Positions 23,117-31,672 of a stretch of 64,000 nucleotides of DNA are shown in pieces. This DNA comes from Candidatus Pseudomonas phytovorans (GTDB lineage Bacteria; Pseudomonadota; Gammaproteobacteria; Pseudomonadales; Pseudomonadaceae). Within the stretch, counting starts at the first letter, position 1. The number at the start of each line of letters is the position of its first letter. The notes below the pieces were generated by a model. It had not been told where the DNA came from, searched no databases, and saw only the letters and a program-made list of their open reading frames with translations. Location: NCBI GenBank assembly GCA_029202525.1, contig CP119325.1, positions 3,074,001 to 3,138,000 on the forward strand. Reading direction: 5' to 3'. Position numbers and translations under genes: made by a program.

Positions 23117-24649
23117 ATGAGAATCCACGTCAACTTTGTCGACCGTGTCGGCATCACCCAGGAAATCCTGTCGCTGCTCGGGGCGCGGAACCTCAACCTG
23201 GACGCGGTGGAAATGATTCCGCCCAACGTCTACATCGATGCCCCGACGCTGTCCCCGGTCGTGCTGGATGAACTGTATGCCGCCCTGTTGGGGGTGGACG
23301 GTGTGCAGGAGGTATCGCTGGTCGACTTTCTGCCCGGCCACCGCCGGCGCTTGCAACTGGAGGCCTTGCTGGCTGCCATGAGCGACCCGGTGCTGGCAGT
23401 GGACCCCACTGGCCATGTGCTGCTGGCCAACCCCACACTGGTCAGCCTGGTGGGCCACGAGCCGGCTGGCGAGCCGTTGAGCAAACTGTTTGCCGAGCCG
23501 AACCTGGCGCAGAACCTGATCGACAAGGGCTTTCGCCTGCCCATGTGCGAGGTGAGCTTTCAGGACCAGTCCCTGCTGCTGGAGGCCACGCCCATCAGCG
23601 GCGGCGCCGAAGGCCTGGTAGGGGGCTTGCTGACCCTGTATCCACCCAGTCGCATCGGCGAGCGCCTGGCTTCGCTGCTGCATGACAACGGTGAGGGGCT
23701 GGTGGCATTGCTGGGGGAATCGGCCGCGCTGCAGGCGCTCAAGGCGCGCTTGCACAAAGTTGCAAGCCTGGAGGCGCCGCTGCTGATCCAGGGCGAAACC
23801 GGAACGGGTAAGGAGCTGGTGGCCCGTGCCTGCCATGCGCTAAGTGCCCGGCGCGATACCTCCTTCCTGGCGCTGAACTGTGCGGCGCTGCCCGAAAGCC
23901 TGGCCGAAAGCGAGCTGTTCGGCTACGCCGCTGGGGCCTTTACCGGCGCCCAGCGCGGTGGCAAGCCGGGCCTGTTGGAGCTGGCCGATGGCGGTACGGT
24001 GTTTCTCGATGAAGTGGGCGAGATGTCGCCCTACCTGCAGGCCAAGCTGCTGCGCTTTCTCAACGACGGCAGTTTTCGCCGGGTGGGGGGCGGCAACGAG
24101 GTGCGGGTGAATGTGCGGGTGGTCTGTGCCACCCACCGCAACCTGGAAAACATGGTGATGGAGGGCAGTTTTCGCGAAGACCTGTATTACCGGCTTAACG
24201 TGCTCAACCTGAAGGTGCCGCCCCTTCGCGAGCGCGGCAAGGACATTCTGCTGCTGGCCGAACACTTCCTGCGCCAGGCCTGCACGCAGGTACAGCGATC
24301 GCCGTGCCGCCTGGCGCTGGCCACCCATCCGCTGCTGCTGGGCAATCGCTGGTCAGGCAATGTGCGCCAGTTGCAGAACGTGATTTTCCGCGCTGCGGCG
24401 ATCAGCGAAGGTGAGGTAATCGACTGCGATGACCTGGAATTGGCCGGCACTGCGTTGAATAGCCAGCAAGCCGAAGGCGTGGAAATCGTCAGCCTGGAGG
24501 CGGCCGTGCAGAGCTTTGAAAAGGCCTTGCTGGAAAAGTTGTACGAGAGCTACCCCTCGACCCGGCAACTGGCCGTGCGCCTGCAGACTTCCCATACGGC
24601 CATCGGTCAGCGCCTGCGCAAATACGGCATCGCCAGCCGGGTCTCGTAG
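23117..24649 (+). CDS. gcsR: GcsR, TyrR-like sigma-54 activator of glycine catabolism, 510 aa
   Basis: The domains are an N-terminal ACT domain (about 1-75, MRIHVNFVDRVGITQEILSLL), a PAS domain (about 80-180), and an AAA+ domain with Walker A GETGTGKE (226-233), the sigma-54 contact loop GAFTGA (273-278) and Walker B GGTVFLDE (292-299). A Fis-type HTH lies at the C terminus (STRQLAVRLQTSHTAIGQRLRKYG). This is the TyrR-like architecture of P. aeruginosa GcsR, which activates the glycine cleavage operon with sigma-54 in response to glycine. The gene is 261 bp upstream of gcvH, with three matching sites between. GGAG precedes the ATG. Confidence 0.88.
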   Translation: MRIHVNFVDRVGITQEILSLLGARNLNLDAVEMIPPNVYIDAPTLSPVVLDELYAALLGVDGVQEVSLVDFLPGHRRRLQLEALLAAMSDPVLAVDPTGHVLLANPTLVSLVGHEPAGEPLSKLFAEPNLAQNLIDKGFRLPMCEVSFQDQSLLLEATPISGGAEGLVGGLLTLYPPSRIGERLASLLHDNGEGLVALLGESAALQALKARLHKVASLEAPLLIQGETGTGKELVARACHALSARRDTSFLALNCAALPESLAESELFGYAAGAFTGAQRGGKPGLLELADGGTVFLDEVGEMSPYLQAKLLRFLNDGSFRRVGGGNEVRVNVRVVCATHRNLENMVMEGSFREDLYYRLNVLNLKVPPLRERGKDILLLAEHFLRQACTQVQRSPCRLALATHPLLLGNRWSGNVRQLQNVIFRAAAISEGEVIDCDDLELAGTALNSQQAEGVEIVSLEAAVQSFEKALLEKLYESYPSTRQLAVRLQTSHTAIGQRLRKYGIASRVS

Positions 24650-24656
24650 CGGACCC

Positions 24657-24772
24657 GGTTTGAATACGCTCCACTGGAGTGATTGCGCTCCGTCTTGCTG
24701 TGGCGCCCGCATTCAGTGGCCGACCCCACAAGCTGTGATCGCCGGACGCTGGGGGTGGAGCGGATACGCTCC
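24657..24772 (+). promoter_or_regulatory. Three GcsR-like activator sites upstream of gcvH
   Basis: Dyads of the 6-N4-6 form lie at 24657-24672 (GGTTTG-AATA-CGCTCC), 24676-24691 (GGAGTG-ATTG-CGCTCC) and 24757-24772 (GGAGCG-GATA-CGCTCC, a perfect dyad). Their centres are 19 and 81 bp apart. The form agrees with the GcsR consensus described in P. aeruginosa, where three sites also precede the operon. The promoter lies 68 bp further downstream. Confidence 0.75.
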
Positions 24773-24839
24773 GGCGCAGTTCCTTCGAAGTGAGCGATAG
24801 TTGTACGTAAGATACTGATAAATATAGAGAAAATAGAGT

Positions 24840-24855
24840 TGGCATCGCGATTGCT
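24840..24855 (+). promoter_or_regulatory. Sigma-54 promoter of the gcvH-gcvP-glyA-lipA genes
   Basis: TGGCATCGCGATTGCT fits TGGCAY-N5-TTGCW with the required 12-base GG-GC spacing. It lies 56 bases before the gcvH ATG and downstream of the GcsR-like sites. An AT-rich stretch (AAGATACTGATAAATATAGAG) between the sites and the promoter could help DNA bending by IHF. Confidence 0.78.
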
Positions 24856-24910
24856 CTTGTACTTGGCAGTCCCGCGCAGGGACCCACCCGATAACAAGAG
24901 AGGAAATTCC

Positions 24911-25288
24911 ATGAGCACTCTGCGTTTTACGCCCGAACACGAATGGCTGCGTCTGGAAGCGACCGGTGAGCTGACCGTCGGCATCACCAGCTATGCCCAG
25001 CAGGCCTTGGGTGACGTGGTGTTTGTGCAACTGCCGGAGCCTGGAGAATACGGGGAGGGCAACGAAGTGGCGGTGCTCGAGTCGGTAAAAGCCGCCAGCA
25101 ACATCACCATGCCCGTGAAAGGCACGGTGGTGGCAGTCAACCAGGCACTGGCCGACGACCCAGAGCTGATCAACGCCTCGCCGATGGAGGACGGCTGGTT
25201 CTTCCGTATCCAGGCCAGCAATCTTGCCGACCTCGACACCCTGATGGACCAGGACGGTTACGACCGTTTCCTGGCCGAACACGCCTGA
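24911..25288 (+). CDS. gcvH: Glycine cleavage H protein, 125 aa
   Basis: The small lipoyl carrier of the glycine cleavage system. The sequence STLRFTPEHEWLRLEATGELTVGITSYAQQALGDVVFVQLPEPG is typical, and the lipoyl-lysine is Lys60 in VAVLESVKAASNI. It shuttles the aminomethyl group between the P, T and L proteins. AGGAAA precedes the ATG, and gcvP follows after 15 bases. Transcription is expected from the sigma-54 promoter under GcsR. Confidence 0.93.
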   Translation: MSTLRFTPEHEWLRLEATGELTVGITSYAQQALGDVVFVQLPEPGEYGEGNEVAVLESVKAASNITMPVKGTVVAVNQALADDPELINASPMEDGWFFRIQASNLADLDTLMDQDGYDRFLAEHA

Positions 25289-25303
25289 ACCGGGGTGGCA
25301 GCC

Positions 25304-28174
25304 ATGAACAAACCGTATATCCCGCTGGGCACCCTTGATGAGTTCGTCGCCCGTCATATTGGCCCGCGCGAAGGCGATATCGAGGCCATGCTGGCGCTGA
25401 CCGGCCATGATTCGCTCGATGCGCTGATCGACAGCGTCATCCCCGCCAGTATCAAGGGCAGCAGTGTACTCGAGCTGACCCCGGGGCAGGGCGAAGCAGA
25501 GGCTCTGGCCACACTGAAGGTGATTGCCGCGCGCAATCAGCTGTATCGCAACCACATCGGCCAAGGCTATTACCCTTGCCATACCCCGCCCCCAATCCTG
25601 CGCAACCTGCTGGAGAACCCGGCCTGGTACACCGCGTACACGCCGTACCAGCCCGAGATTTCCCAAGGCCGCCTGGAAGCGCTGCTGAACTTCCAGACCC
25701 TGGTCAGCGACCTGACCGGTATGCAAATCGCCAACGCCTCGTTGCTCGATGAAGCCACCGCTGCCGCCGAGGCCATGACCTTCTGCAAGCGCCTGGCGAA
25801 GAACAAAGCCCCGGCGTTCTTTGCTTCCCGTCATTGCCATCCGCAAACCCTCGACGTGTTGTGTACCCGTGCGCGGCCATTGGGTATCGAGGTGGTCATC
25901 GGGGATGAGGCGACGCTGGGTGGCCAGCCCCTGGACGGCTATTTCGGCCTGTTGTTGCAGTACCCGGCCAGTACCGGTGAAATCGTCGATCACCGCGCCT
26001 TGGTGCAATGCGCCCATGCAGCCGGTGCGCTGGTTTCAGTATCCGCAGACCTGCTGGCCCTGACTTTGCTGGCGCCACCGGGGGAGTGGGGGGCCGATGT
26101 GGTCATTGGCAGCGCCCAGCGCTTTGGGGTGCCACTGGGTTTCGGCGGCCCGCATGCGGCGTACTTTGCCACCCGCGACGCATTCAAGCGCGACATGCCC
26201 GGCCGTCTGGTCGGTGTGTCCATCGACCGCTTCGGCAAACCGGCACTGCGCCTGGCCATGCAGACGCGCGAGCAGCATATCCGCCGCGAGAAAGCCACCA
26301 GCAACATCTGCACCGCGCAGGTGCTGCTGGCCAACATTGCCAGCATGTACGCGGTTTACCACGGCCCCCAAGGCCTGGCACAGATCGCCCGGCGGGTGCA
26401 CCGCCTGACGGCGATTCTGGTGCAGGGGTTGCGCCAACTCGGGCATCAGGTCGAACAGGCACACTTCTTCGACACCTTCAGCGTGCTGACCACCCGGCCG
26501 GTGGCCGATGTGCTGGCTGCGGCCAACGCTGCCCGGTTGAACCTGCGCCTGATCGACGACGTGCGGGTTGGTGTGGCGCTGGATGAAACCTGCGAGCAGG
26601 AGAGCGTCGAGGCCCTGTGGCAGGTGTTCGCCGCCGCCGGGCAGGCGCTCCCGGACTTCGCTGCTTTGGCTGTCGACGGTGCCGACTGCCTGCCGCGGGT
26701 GCTGCTGCGTGACACGCCTTTCCTGCAGCACCCGGTGTTCAATCGTTACCACTCTGAAACCGAACTGATGCGCTACCTGCGTCGCCTTGGCGATAAGGAC
26801 CTGGCCCTGGACCGCAGCATGATTGCCTTGGGCTCTTGCACCATGAAGCTGAACGCCGCCAGCGAGATGATCCCGATCACCTGGCCCGAGTTCGGCGCCC
26901 TGCATCCGTTCGCCCCGGCCGGCCAATCGCTGGGCTACCGGCAGCTGACCGACGAGCTGGAGGCCATGCTGTGCGCGGCCACCGGGTATGACGCCATGTC
27001 GTTGCAGCCCAACGCCGGGTCCCAGGGCGAGTACGCCGGGCTGCTGGCCATTCGCGCCTACCACGCCAGCCGTGGCGAGGCCGGGCGTGATGTGTGCCTG
27101 ATCCCGTCGTCGGCCCATGGCACCAACCCGGCGACGGCGCAGATGGCCGGCATGCAGGTGGTAGTAATCAACTGCGATGAGCGCGGCAATGTCGATGTGG
27201 CCGACTTGCAGCAAAAGGCCGAGCAACACAAGGCCAACCTGGCGGCCTTGATGATTACCTACCCTTCGACCCACGGAGTATTCGAAGACGGCATCACCCG
27301 TATCTGCGAGATCATTCATGAGTGTGGCGGCCAGGTGTACCTGGACGGCGCCAACATGAACGCCATGGTCGGGCTGTGTGCGCCCGGCAAGTTCGGTGGC
27401 GATGTCTCGCACCTGAACCTGCACAAGACCTTCTGCATTCCCCACGGTGGTGGTGGCCCCGGGGTCGGCCCGATCGGGGTCAAGGCGCACTTGGCGCCGT
27501 TCCTGCCGGGGCACGGCCACCTGCCGAAGCAGCAGGGTGCGGTCAGTGCGGCGCCGTACGGCAGTGCCAGTATCTTGCCGATCACCTGGATGTACATCCG
27601 CATGATGGGCGGGGCAGGGCTCAAACGTGCCTCGCAGCTGGCGATCCTTAGTGCCAACTACGTTGCCCGCCGGCTAGAGGAACACTACCCGGTGCTGTAC
27701 ACCGGAGAGAACGGCCTGGTGGCCCACGAGTGCATTCTTGACCTGCGCCCGCTCAAGGACAGCAGCGGCATTGGGGTTGAGGATGTGGCCAAACGGCTGA
27801 TCGACTTTGGCTTTCATGCCCCGACCATGTCGTTCCCGGTGGCCGGCACGCTGATGGTCGAGCCGACCGAAAGCGAGTCCAAAGAGGAACTGGACCGCTT
27901 CTGCGCCGCGATGATCTGCATCCGCGAAGAAATCCGCGCGGTGGAAAACGGCACAGTGGACAAGCTCGACAACCCGTTGAAGAACGCCCCGCACACCGCC
28001 CGCGAACTGGTCGGTGACTGGGCCCACAGCTATAGCCGGGAACTGGCGGTGTACCCGCTGGGCGACCTGCGCGAAAGCAAGTACTGGCCGCCGGTGGGGC
28101 GCGTGGACAACGTCTATGGCGACCGCAACCTGGCCTGCGCCTGTCCGCCGCTGTCGAGCTATCAAGACGCCTGA
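25304..28174 (+). CDS. gcvP: Glycine dehydrogenase (decarboxylating), P protein, 956 aa
   Basis: A full-length single-chain P protein, in which the two half-domains of the split archaeal/Gram-positive enzyme are fused. The N terminus has FVARHIGPREGDIEAML, the centre SCTMKLNAASEMIPITWPEF, and the PLP-binding Lys is in HLNLHKTFCIPHGGGGPG. It decarboxylates glycine and passes the remaining aminomethyl group to lipoyl-GcvH. The ATG at 25304 (MNKPYIPLG) is used; a GTG nine bases earlier is in frame. A perfect hairpin follows the stop before glyA. Confidence 0.93.
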   Translation: MNKPYIPLGTLDEFVARHIGPREGDIEAMLALTGHDSLDALIDSVIPASIKGSSVLELTPGQGEAEALATLKVIAARNQLYRNHIGQGYYPCHTPPPILRNLLENPAWYTAYTPYQPEISQGRLEALLNFQTLVSDLTGMQIANASLLDEATAAAEAMTFCKRLAKNKAPAFFASRHCHPQTLDVLCTRARPLGIEVVIGDEATLGGQPLDGYFGLLLQYPASTGEIVDHRALVQCAHAAGALVSVSADLLALTLLAPPGEWGADVVIGSAQRFGVPLGFGGPHAAYFATRDAFKRDMPGRLVGVSIDRFGKPALRLAMQTREQHIRREKATSNICTAQVLLANIASMYAVYHGPQGLAQIARRVHRLTAILVQGLRQLGHQVEQAHFFDTFSVLTTRPVADVLAAANAARLNLRLIDDVRVGVALDETCEQESVEALWQVFAAAGQALPDFAALAVDGADCLPRVLLRDTPFLQHPVFNRYHSETELMRYLRRLGDKDLALDRSMIALGSCTMKLNAASEMIPITWPEFGALHPFAPAGQSLGYRQLTDELEAMLCAATGYDAMSLQPNAGSQGEYAGLLAIRAYHASRGEAGRDVCLIPSSAHGTNPATAQMAGMQVVVINCDERGNVDVADLQQKAEQHKANLAALMITYPSTHGVFEDGITRICEIIHECGGQVYLDGANMNAMVGLCAPGKFGGDVSHLNLHKTFCIPHGGGGPGVGPIGVKAHLAPFLPGHGHLPKQQGAVSAAPYGSASILPITWMYIRMMGGAGLKRASQLAILSANYVARRLEEHYPVLYTGENGLVAHECILDLRPLKDSSGIGVEDVAKRLIDFGFHAPTMSFPVAGTLMVEPTESESKEELDRFCAAMICIREEIRAVENGTVDKLDNPLKNAPHTARELVGDWAHSYSRELAVYPLGDLRESKYWPPVGRVDNVYGDRNLACACPPLSSYQDA

Positions 28175-28181
28175 CCCTGCA

Positions 28182-28202
28182 GGCCCGGAGCCGCTCCGGG
28201 CC
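28182..28202 (+). terminator. Intercistronic hairpin between gcvP and glyA
   Basis: GGCCCGGA (28182-28189), loop GCCGC, TCCGGGCC (28195-28202) is a perfect 8-bp stem in the 63-bp gcvP-glyA gap, followed by ATATTTG. It could cause partial termination or protect the gcvH-gcvP message from 3' decay, setting the gcv/glyA ratio. Confidence 0.5.
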
Positions 28203-28237
28203 ATATTTGCCGACCGAACAATCAAGGAATCACACCC

Positions 28238-29491
28238 ATGTTCCATAAAAGCCTGACCCTGTCCGATTTCGACCCTGCGCTGTTCGACGCCATTCGCCGC
28301 GAAGTGCAACGTCAGGAAGACCACATCGAGCTGATCGCCTCGGAAAACTACACCAGCCCGCAGGTGATGCAGGCCCAAGGTACCGAACTGACCAACAAGT
28401 ACGCCGAAGGCTATCCAGGCAAGCGTTATTACGGTGGCTGCGAGCATGTCGACGTGGTCGAACAGTTGGCCATCGACCGTGCCAGGCAACTGTTCGGCGC
28501 AGGTTATGCCAACGTCCAGCCGCATTCTGGCTCCCAGGCCAACGCTGCGGTCTACCTGGCCTTGCTGCAAGCCGGAGACACCCTGCTGGGCATGAGCCTG
28601 GCTCACGGCGGCCACTTGACCCACGGTGCCAAGGTGTCGTCCTCGGGCAAACTGTACAACGCTGTGCAATATGGCATCGACGGCAACGGCCTGATCGACT
28701 ACGACGAAGTCGAGCGCCTGGCCGTCGAGCACCAGCCGAAGATGATCGTGGCGGGCTTCTCGGCCTACTCGAAAACCCTCGACTTCCCGCGTTTTCGGCA
28801 TATCGCCGACAAGGTCGGGGCCTATCTGTTCGTCGACATGGCCCACGTCGCCGGGCTGGTGGCGGCGGGCCTGTATCCCAACCCGCTGCCGTATGCCGAC
28901 GTGGTCACCACCACTACTCACAAGACCCTGCGTGGGCCACGTGGTGGCCTGATTCTGGCCAAAGCGGACCCGGAGCTTGAGAAAAAGCTCAATTCGGCGG
29001 TGTTCCCAGGCGGGCAGGGCGGGCCGCTGATGCACGTGATCGCCGCCAAGGCGGTGTGCCTCAAGGAGGCTTTGGAGCCAGGCTTCAAGGACTACCAGCG
29101 CCAGGTCATCAGCAATGCCCAGGCCATGGCTCAGGTGTTCATGCAGCGGGGCTTCGACGTGGTTTCAGGTGGCACCGACAACCACCTGTTCCTGGTCAGC
29201 CTGATCCGCCAGGGTATTACCGGCAAGGACGCCGACGCCGCGCTGGGACGTGCGCACATCACGGTGAACAAGAACACCGTGCCCAATGACCCGCAATCGC
29301 CGTTCGTGACCTCGGGCCTGCGCATCGGCACCCCGGCGGTGACGACCCGTGGTTTCAAGCAAGCGCAGTGCCGCGCCCTGGCGAGCTGGATCTGCGACAT
29401 TCTTGACCACCTCGGTGATGCTGACGTTGAGGCCCATGTGGCGAGCCAGGTCTCTGAGTTGTGCAAGCTGTTCCCGGTCTATTCCGCCTAG
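28238..29491 (+). CDS. glyA: Serine hydroxymethyltransferase, 417 aa
   Basis: A complete PLP enzyme interconverting serine and glycine with tetrahydrofolate. Features are RQEDHIELIASENYTSPQVMQAQGTELTNKYAEGYPGKRYYGGCEHVD and the PLP Lys229 in VVTTTTHKTLRGPRGG. Together with the glycine cleavage system it turns two glycines into one serine, CO2 and ammonia. AAGGAA precedes the ATG. Pseudomonads usually have further glyA copies; this is the glycine-catabolic one by context. Confidence 0.93.
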   Translation: MFHKSLTLSDFDPALFDAIRREVQRQEDHIELIASENYTSPQVMQAQGTELTNKYAEGYPGKRYYGGCEHVDVVEQLAIDRARQLFGAGYANVQPHSGSQANAAVYLALLQAGDTLLGMSLAHGGHLTHGAKVSSSGKLYNAVQYGIDGNGLIDYDEVERLAVEHQPKMIVAGFSAYSKTLDFPRFRHIADKVGAYLFVDMAHVAGLVAAGLYPNPLPYADVVTTTTHKTLRGPRGGLILAKADPELEKKLNSAVFPGGQGGPLMHVIAAKAVCLKEALEPGFKDYQRQVISNAQAMAQVFMQRGFDVVSGGTDNHLFLVSLIRQGITGKDADAALGRAHITVNKNTVPNDPQSPFVTSGLRIGTPAVTTRGFKQAQCRALASWICDILDHLGDADVEAHVASQVSELCKLFPVYSA

Positions 29492-29511
29492 CCAATGGGG
29501 CCGCTCTGCGG

Positions 29512-29591
29512 CCCTTCGCGGGCTTGCCCGCTCCCACAGGTGCTGCGCTGGACTCAGGTATTGCGCAACTCCTGTGGGAGCGGGCAAGCCC
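29512..29591. repeat. Inverted REP pair between glyA and lipA
   Basis: CCCTTCGCGGGCTTGCCCGC with TCCCACAGG (29512-29540) faces CCTGTGGGAGCGGGCAAGCCC (29571-29591). The right unit is degenerate at its outer end (CCGTGATGC in place of the usual CCGCGAAG). The pair lies in the 145-bp glyA-lipA gap and may reduce read-through into lipA. Confidence 0.85.
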
Positions 29592-29636
29592 CCGTGATGC
29601 TGTCGGTCAATATCAGCGCAGAGCCAGGAGCCAGCC

Positions 29637-30629
29637 ATGTCAACCGAACAACTGCACCAAACACCACCGCGACCGCAGCCTTTGCAGGCCGGGGTGAAAC
29701 TGCGCGGCGCCGAGAAGGTGGCGCGTATCCCGGTAAAAATCCTGCCCACCGAGGATGTGCCACGCAAGCCCGACTGGATCCGCGTGGCGATTCCTACCAC
29801 GCCCGAGGTAGCGCGGATCAAGGCGCTGTTGCGCAAGCACAAGCTGCACAGCGTGTGTGAGGAAGCTGCCTGCCCGAACCTGGGCGAGTGCTTCTCTGGC
29901 GGCACGGCGACGTTCATGATCATGGGCGACATCTGCACCCGGCGGTGCCCGTTCTGCGACGTCGGCCATGGTCGGCCCAGGCCGCTGGATGTCGACGAGC
30001 CAAACAACCTGGCCATCGCCATCGCAGACCTGGGCCTGAAGTACGTAGTGATTACTTCGGTGGACCGTGACGACCTGCGCGATGGCGGCGCCGGGCATTT
30101 TGCCGATTGCCTGCGCGAGATCCGCAGGCTGTCGCCGGGTATTCAGCTGGAAACCCTGGTGCCCGATTACCGCGGGCGCATGGATGTGGCACTGGCCATT
30201 ACCGCGCAGGAGCCGCCAGACGTGTTCAACCACAACCTCGAAACCGTGCCGCGCCTCTACAAGGCGGCGCGGCCTGGCTCGGACTTCGAGTGGTCACTAG
30301 ACCTGCTGGAGCGCTTCAAGCAGCAGGTACCGAGGGTACCGACCAAGTCCGGGCTAATGCTAGGCCTGGGCGAAACCGATGTGGAAGTGATCGAGGTGAT
30401 GCAGCGCATGCGTGAGCATCAGGTCGACATGCTGACGTTGGGACAGTACTTACAGCCTTCGCGCAGTCATCTGCCGGTGCAGCGTTTCGTACACCCGGAC
30501 ACCTTCGCCTGGTTTGCCGAGCAGGGTTTGGCAATGGGATTCAGGAACGTGGCATCCGGGCCACTGGTGCGTTCGTCCTACCAGGCTGACCGGCAGGTGC
30601 AGTTTGTGCAACGTGTCGTTGCCGGTTGA
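29637..30629 (+). CDS. lipA: Lipoyl synthase, 330 aa
   Basis: A radical-SAM enzyme that inserts two sulfurs into octanoyl-lysine to make the lipoyl group. Both iron-sulfur cluster motifs are present: the auxiliary cluster C74-x4-C79-x5-C85 in CEEAACPNLGEC and the radical-SAM C100-x3-C104-x2-C107 in CTRRCPFC. CAGGAG precedes the ATG. Pseudomonas normally keeps its housekeeping lipA next to lipB; here lipA is alone and follows glyA, so it is probably a second copy dedicated to loading GcvH during growth on glycine. Confidence 0.92.
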   Translation: MSTEQLHQTPPRPQPLQAGVKLRGAEKVARIPVKILPTEDVPRKPDWIRVAIPTTPEVARIKALLRKHKLHSVCEEAACPNLGECFSGGTATFMIMGDICTRRCPFCDVGHGRPRPLDVDEPNNLAIAIADLGLKYVVITSVDRDDLRDGGAGHFADCLREIRRLSPGIQLETLVPDYRGRMDVALAITAQEPPDVFNHNLETVPRLYKAARPGSDFEWSLDLLERFKQQVPRVPTKSGLMLGLGETDVEVIEVMQRMREHQVDMLTLGQYLQPSRSHLPVQRFVHPDTFAWFAEQGLAMGFRNVASGPLVRSSYQADRQVQFVQRVVAG

Positions 30630-30763
30630 GCGCTGTGCCCCGTTTTCGCTTTAAACATGGAGGTAACTCAAAGTTGGCATGAAAATCTCATGTGCAGCAC
30701 TTGGCATACGATTTTCGTAACCTTGCATTCACCCTCCATGGACAAAAACAAAAGGGGGCTTAC

Positions 30764-30997
30764 ATGAGTTGTCTGATTTGCGCAGGGCAGGCGCAATCCG
30801 TCGAATGCACCCATGGATGGGAAGAGCGGCATTGTTCCCAGTGTGGGTGTTACCGAATGTCTCAAGCGCTCATCCTGGTGATGATGGAAGAGGGGCAGAT
30901 TTTCGATACCGCGCGCATGCGGGAATGGCTCGCGGCTCGGCGTGTGCTGGTGCCTGTTCCTTCCATCGACCATACCCAGGCGATATTGGCGCGTTGA
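30764..30997 (+). CDS. Small Cys-rich protein of unknown function, 77 aa
   Basis: The product begins MSCLICAGQAQSVECTHGWEERHCSQCGCYRMSQ and ends with a helical tail. Cys3/Cys6 and a later Cys-x2-Cys-x-Cys group with His residues could bind one zinc in a ribbon-like fold. The start has AAGGGGG eight bases upstream. An in-frame extension to 30692 is less likely because it lacks a ribosome site and similar composition. It is separated from lipA by 134 bp and from the peroxiredoxin by about 90 bp. I do not recognise a family. Confidence 0.65.
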   Translation: MSCLICAGQAQSVECTHGWEERHCSQCGCYRMSQALILVMMEEGQIFDTARMREWLAARRVLVPVPSIDHTQAILAR

Positions 30998-31085
30998 ACG
31001 GGCGTTGCGGCAGGCATGGTGTACCTGGCTTGGTGGACTGCGGCATCATGGCGTGCCCGGCCATCAACGCACCCAGGAGACAATG

Positions 31086-31592
31086 ATGATCAGAACTGGC
31101 GACCAACTGCCCGACGTTACGCTGTACGAGTACAACAACGACGAAGGCGCCTGCGCAATCGGCCCCAGTGCCTTTTCCATTCATGAGCGCTGCAAGCAGA
31201 AAAAAGTGGTGATTTTCGGTTTGCCTGGCGCGTTCACGCCTACCTGCTCCGAACGCCATGTCCCAGGTTATGTTGCGGCGGCGCAAGCGTTGTTCGCCGC
31301 TGGCGTTGACGAAATTCTCTGCGTTTCGGTGAACGATGCCTTTGTCATGAATGCCTGGGGCAACAGCCTGCAGGTGGGCGAAGCGGTCAGGATGATCGGC
31401 GATGGCAACGGTGAGTTCAGCGACGTACTGGGCCTGATCCAGGACCTGTCGGCGCGTGGATTGGGGCGCCGTTCGCTGCGTTACGCCATGGTCGTTGACG
31501 ACCTGGTAGTCAAACATGTTGCTGTCGAGGCGCCTGGCAAGTTCGAGGTCAGTGATGCGGTGAGCGTGCTGGCTACGTTGCGTCAGCTTTAG
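31086..31592 (+). CDS. Peroxiredoxin of the Prx5 group, 168 aa
   Basis: A thiol peroxidase with the peroxidatic Cys54 in VVIFGLPGAFTPTCSERHVPGY and the following CVSVNDAFVMNAWG, which is diagnostic of the Prx5/redoxin branch. It reduces hydrogen peroxide and organic peroxides in the cytoplasm, probably using glutathione or thioredoxin. Two ATGs are adjacent; the second (31086) has GGAG at a better distance. It may be coupled to nearby genes only loosely. Confidence 0.87.
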   Translation: MIRTGDQLPDVTLYEYNNDEGACAIGPSAFSIHERCKQKKVVIFGLPGAFTPTCSERHVPGYVAAAQALFAAGVDEILCVSVNDAFVMNAWGNSLQVGEAVRMIGDGNGEFSDVLGLIQDLSARGLGRRSLRYAMVVDDLVVKHVAVEAPGKFEVSDAVSVLATLRQL

Positions 31593-31672
31593 CCGCCAGG
31601 CCCTTCAGTCGTGACTGTCAGGGTTGCCGAAGCATGGTTCGAACCGACCCGATAACAACAAGGTAAAGACGG

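Noticed and set aside
24650..24910. Possible glycine riboswitch before gcvH
   Set aside because: No tandem aptamer-like GC-rich leader is visible; the promoter is only 56 bp from gcvH, and the GcsR/sigma-54 control is clear.
30691..30712. Sigma-54-like TGGCATACGATTTTCG before the small Cys-rich gene
   Set aside because: The -12 element lacks GC (TTTCG for TTGCW), so the match fails at an essential position.
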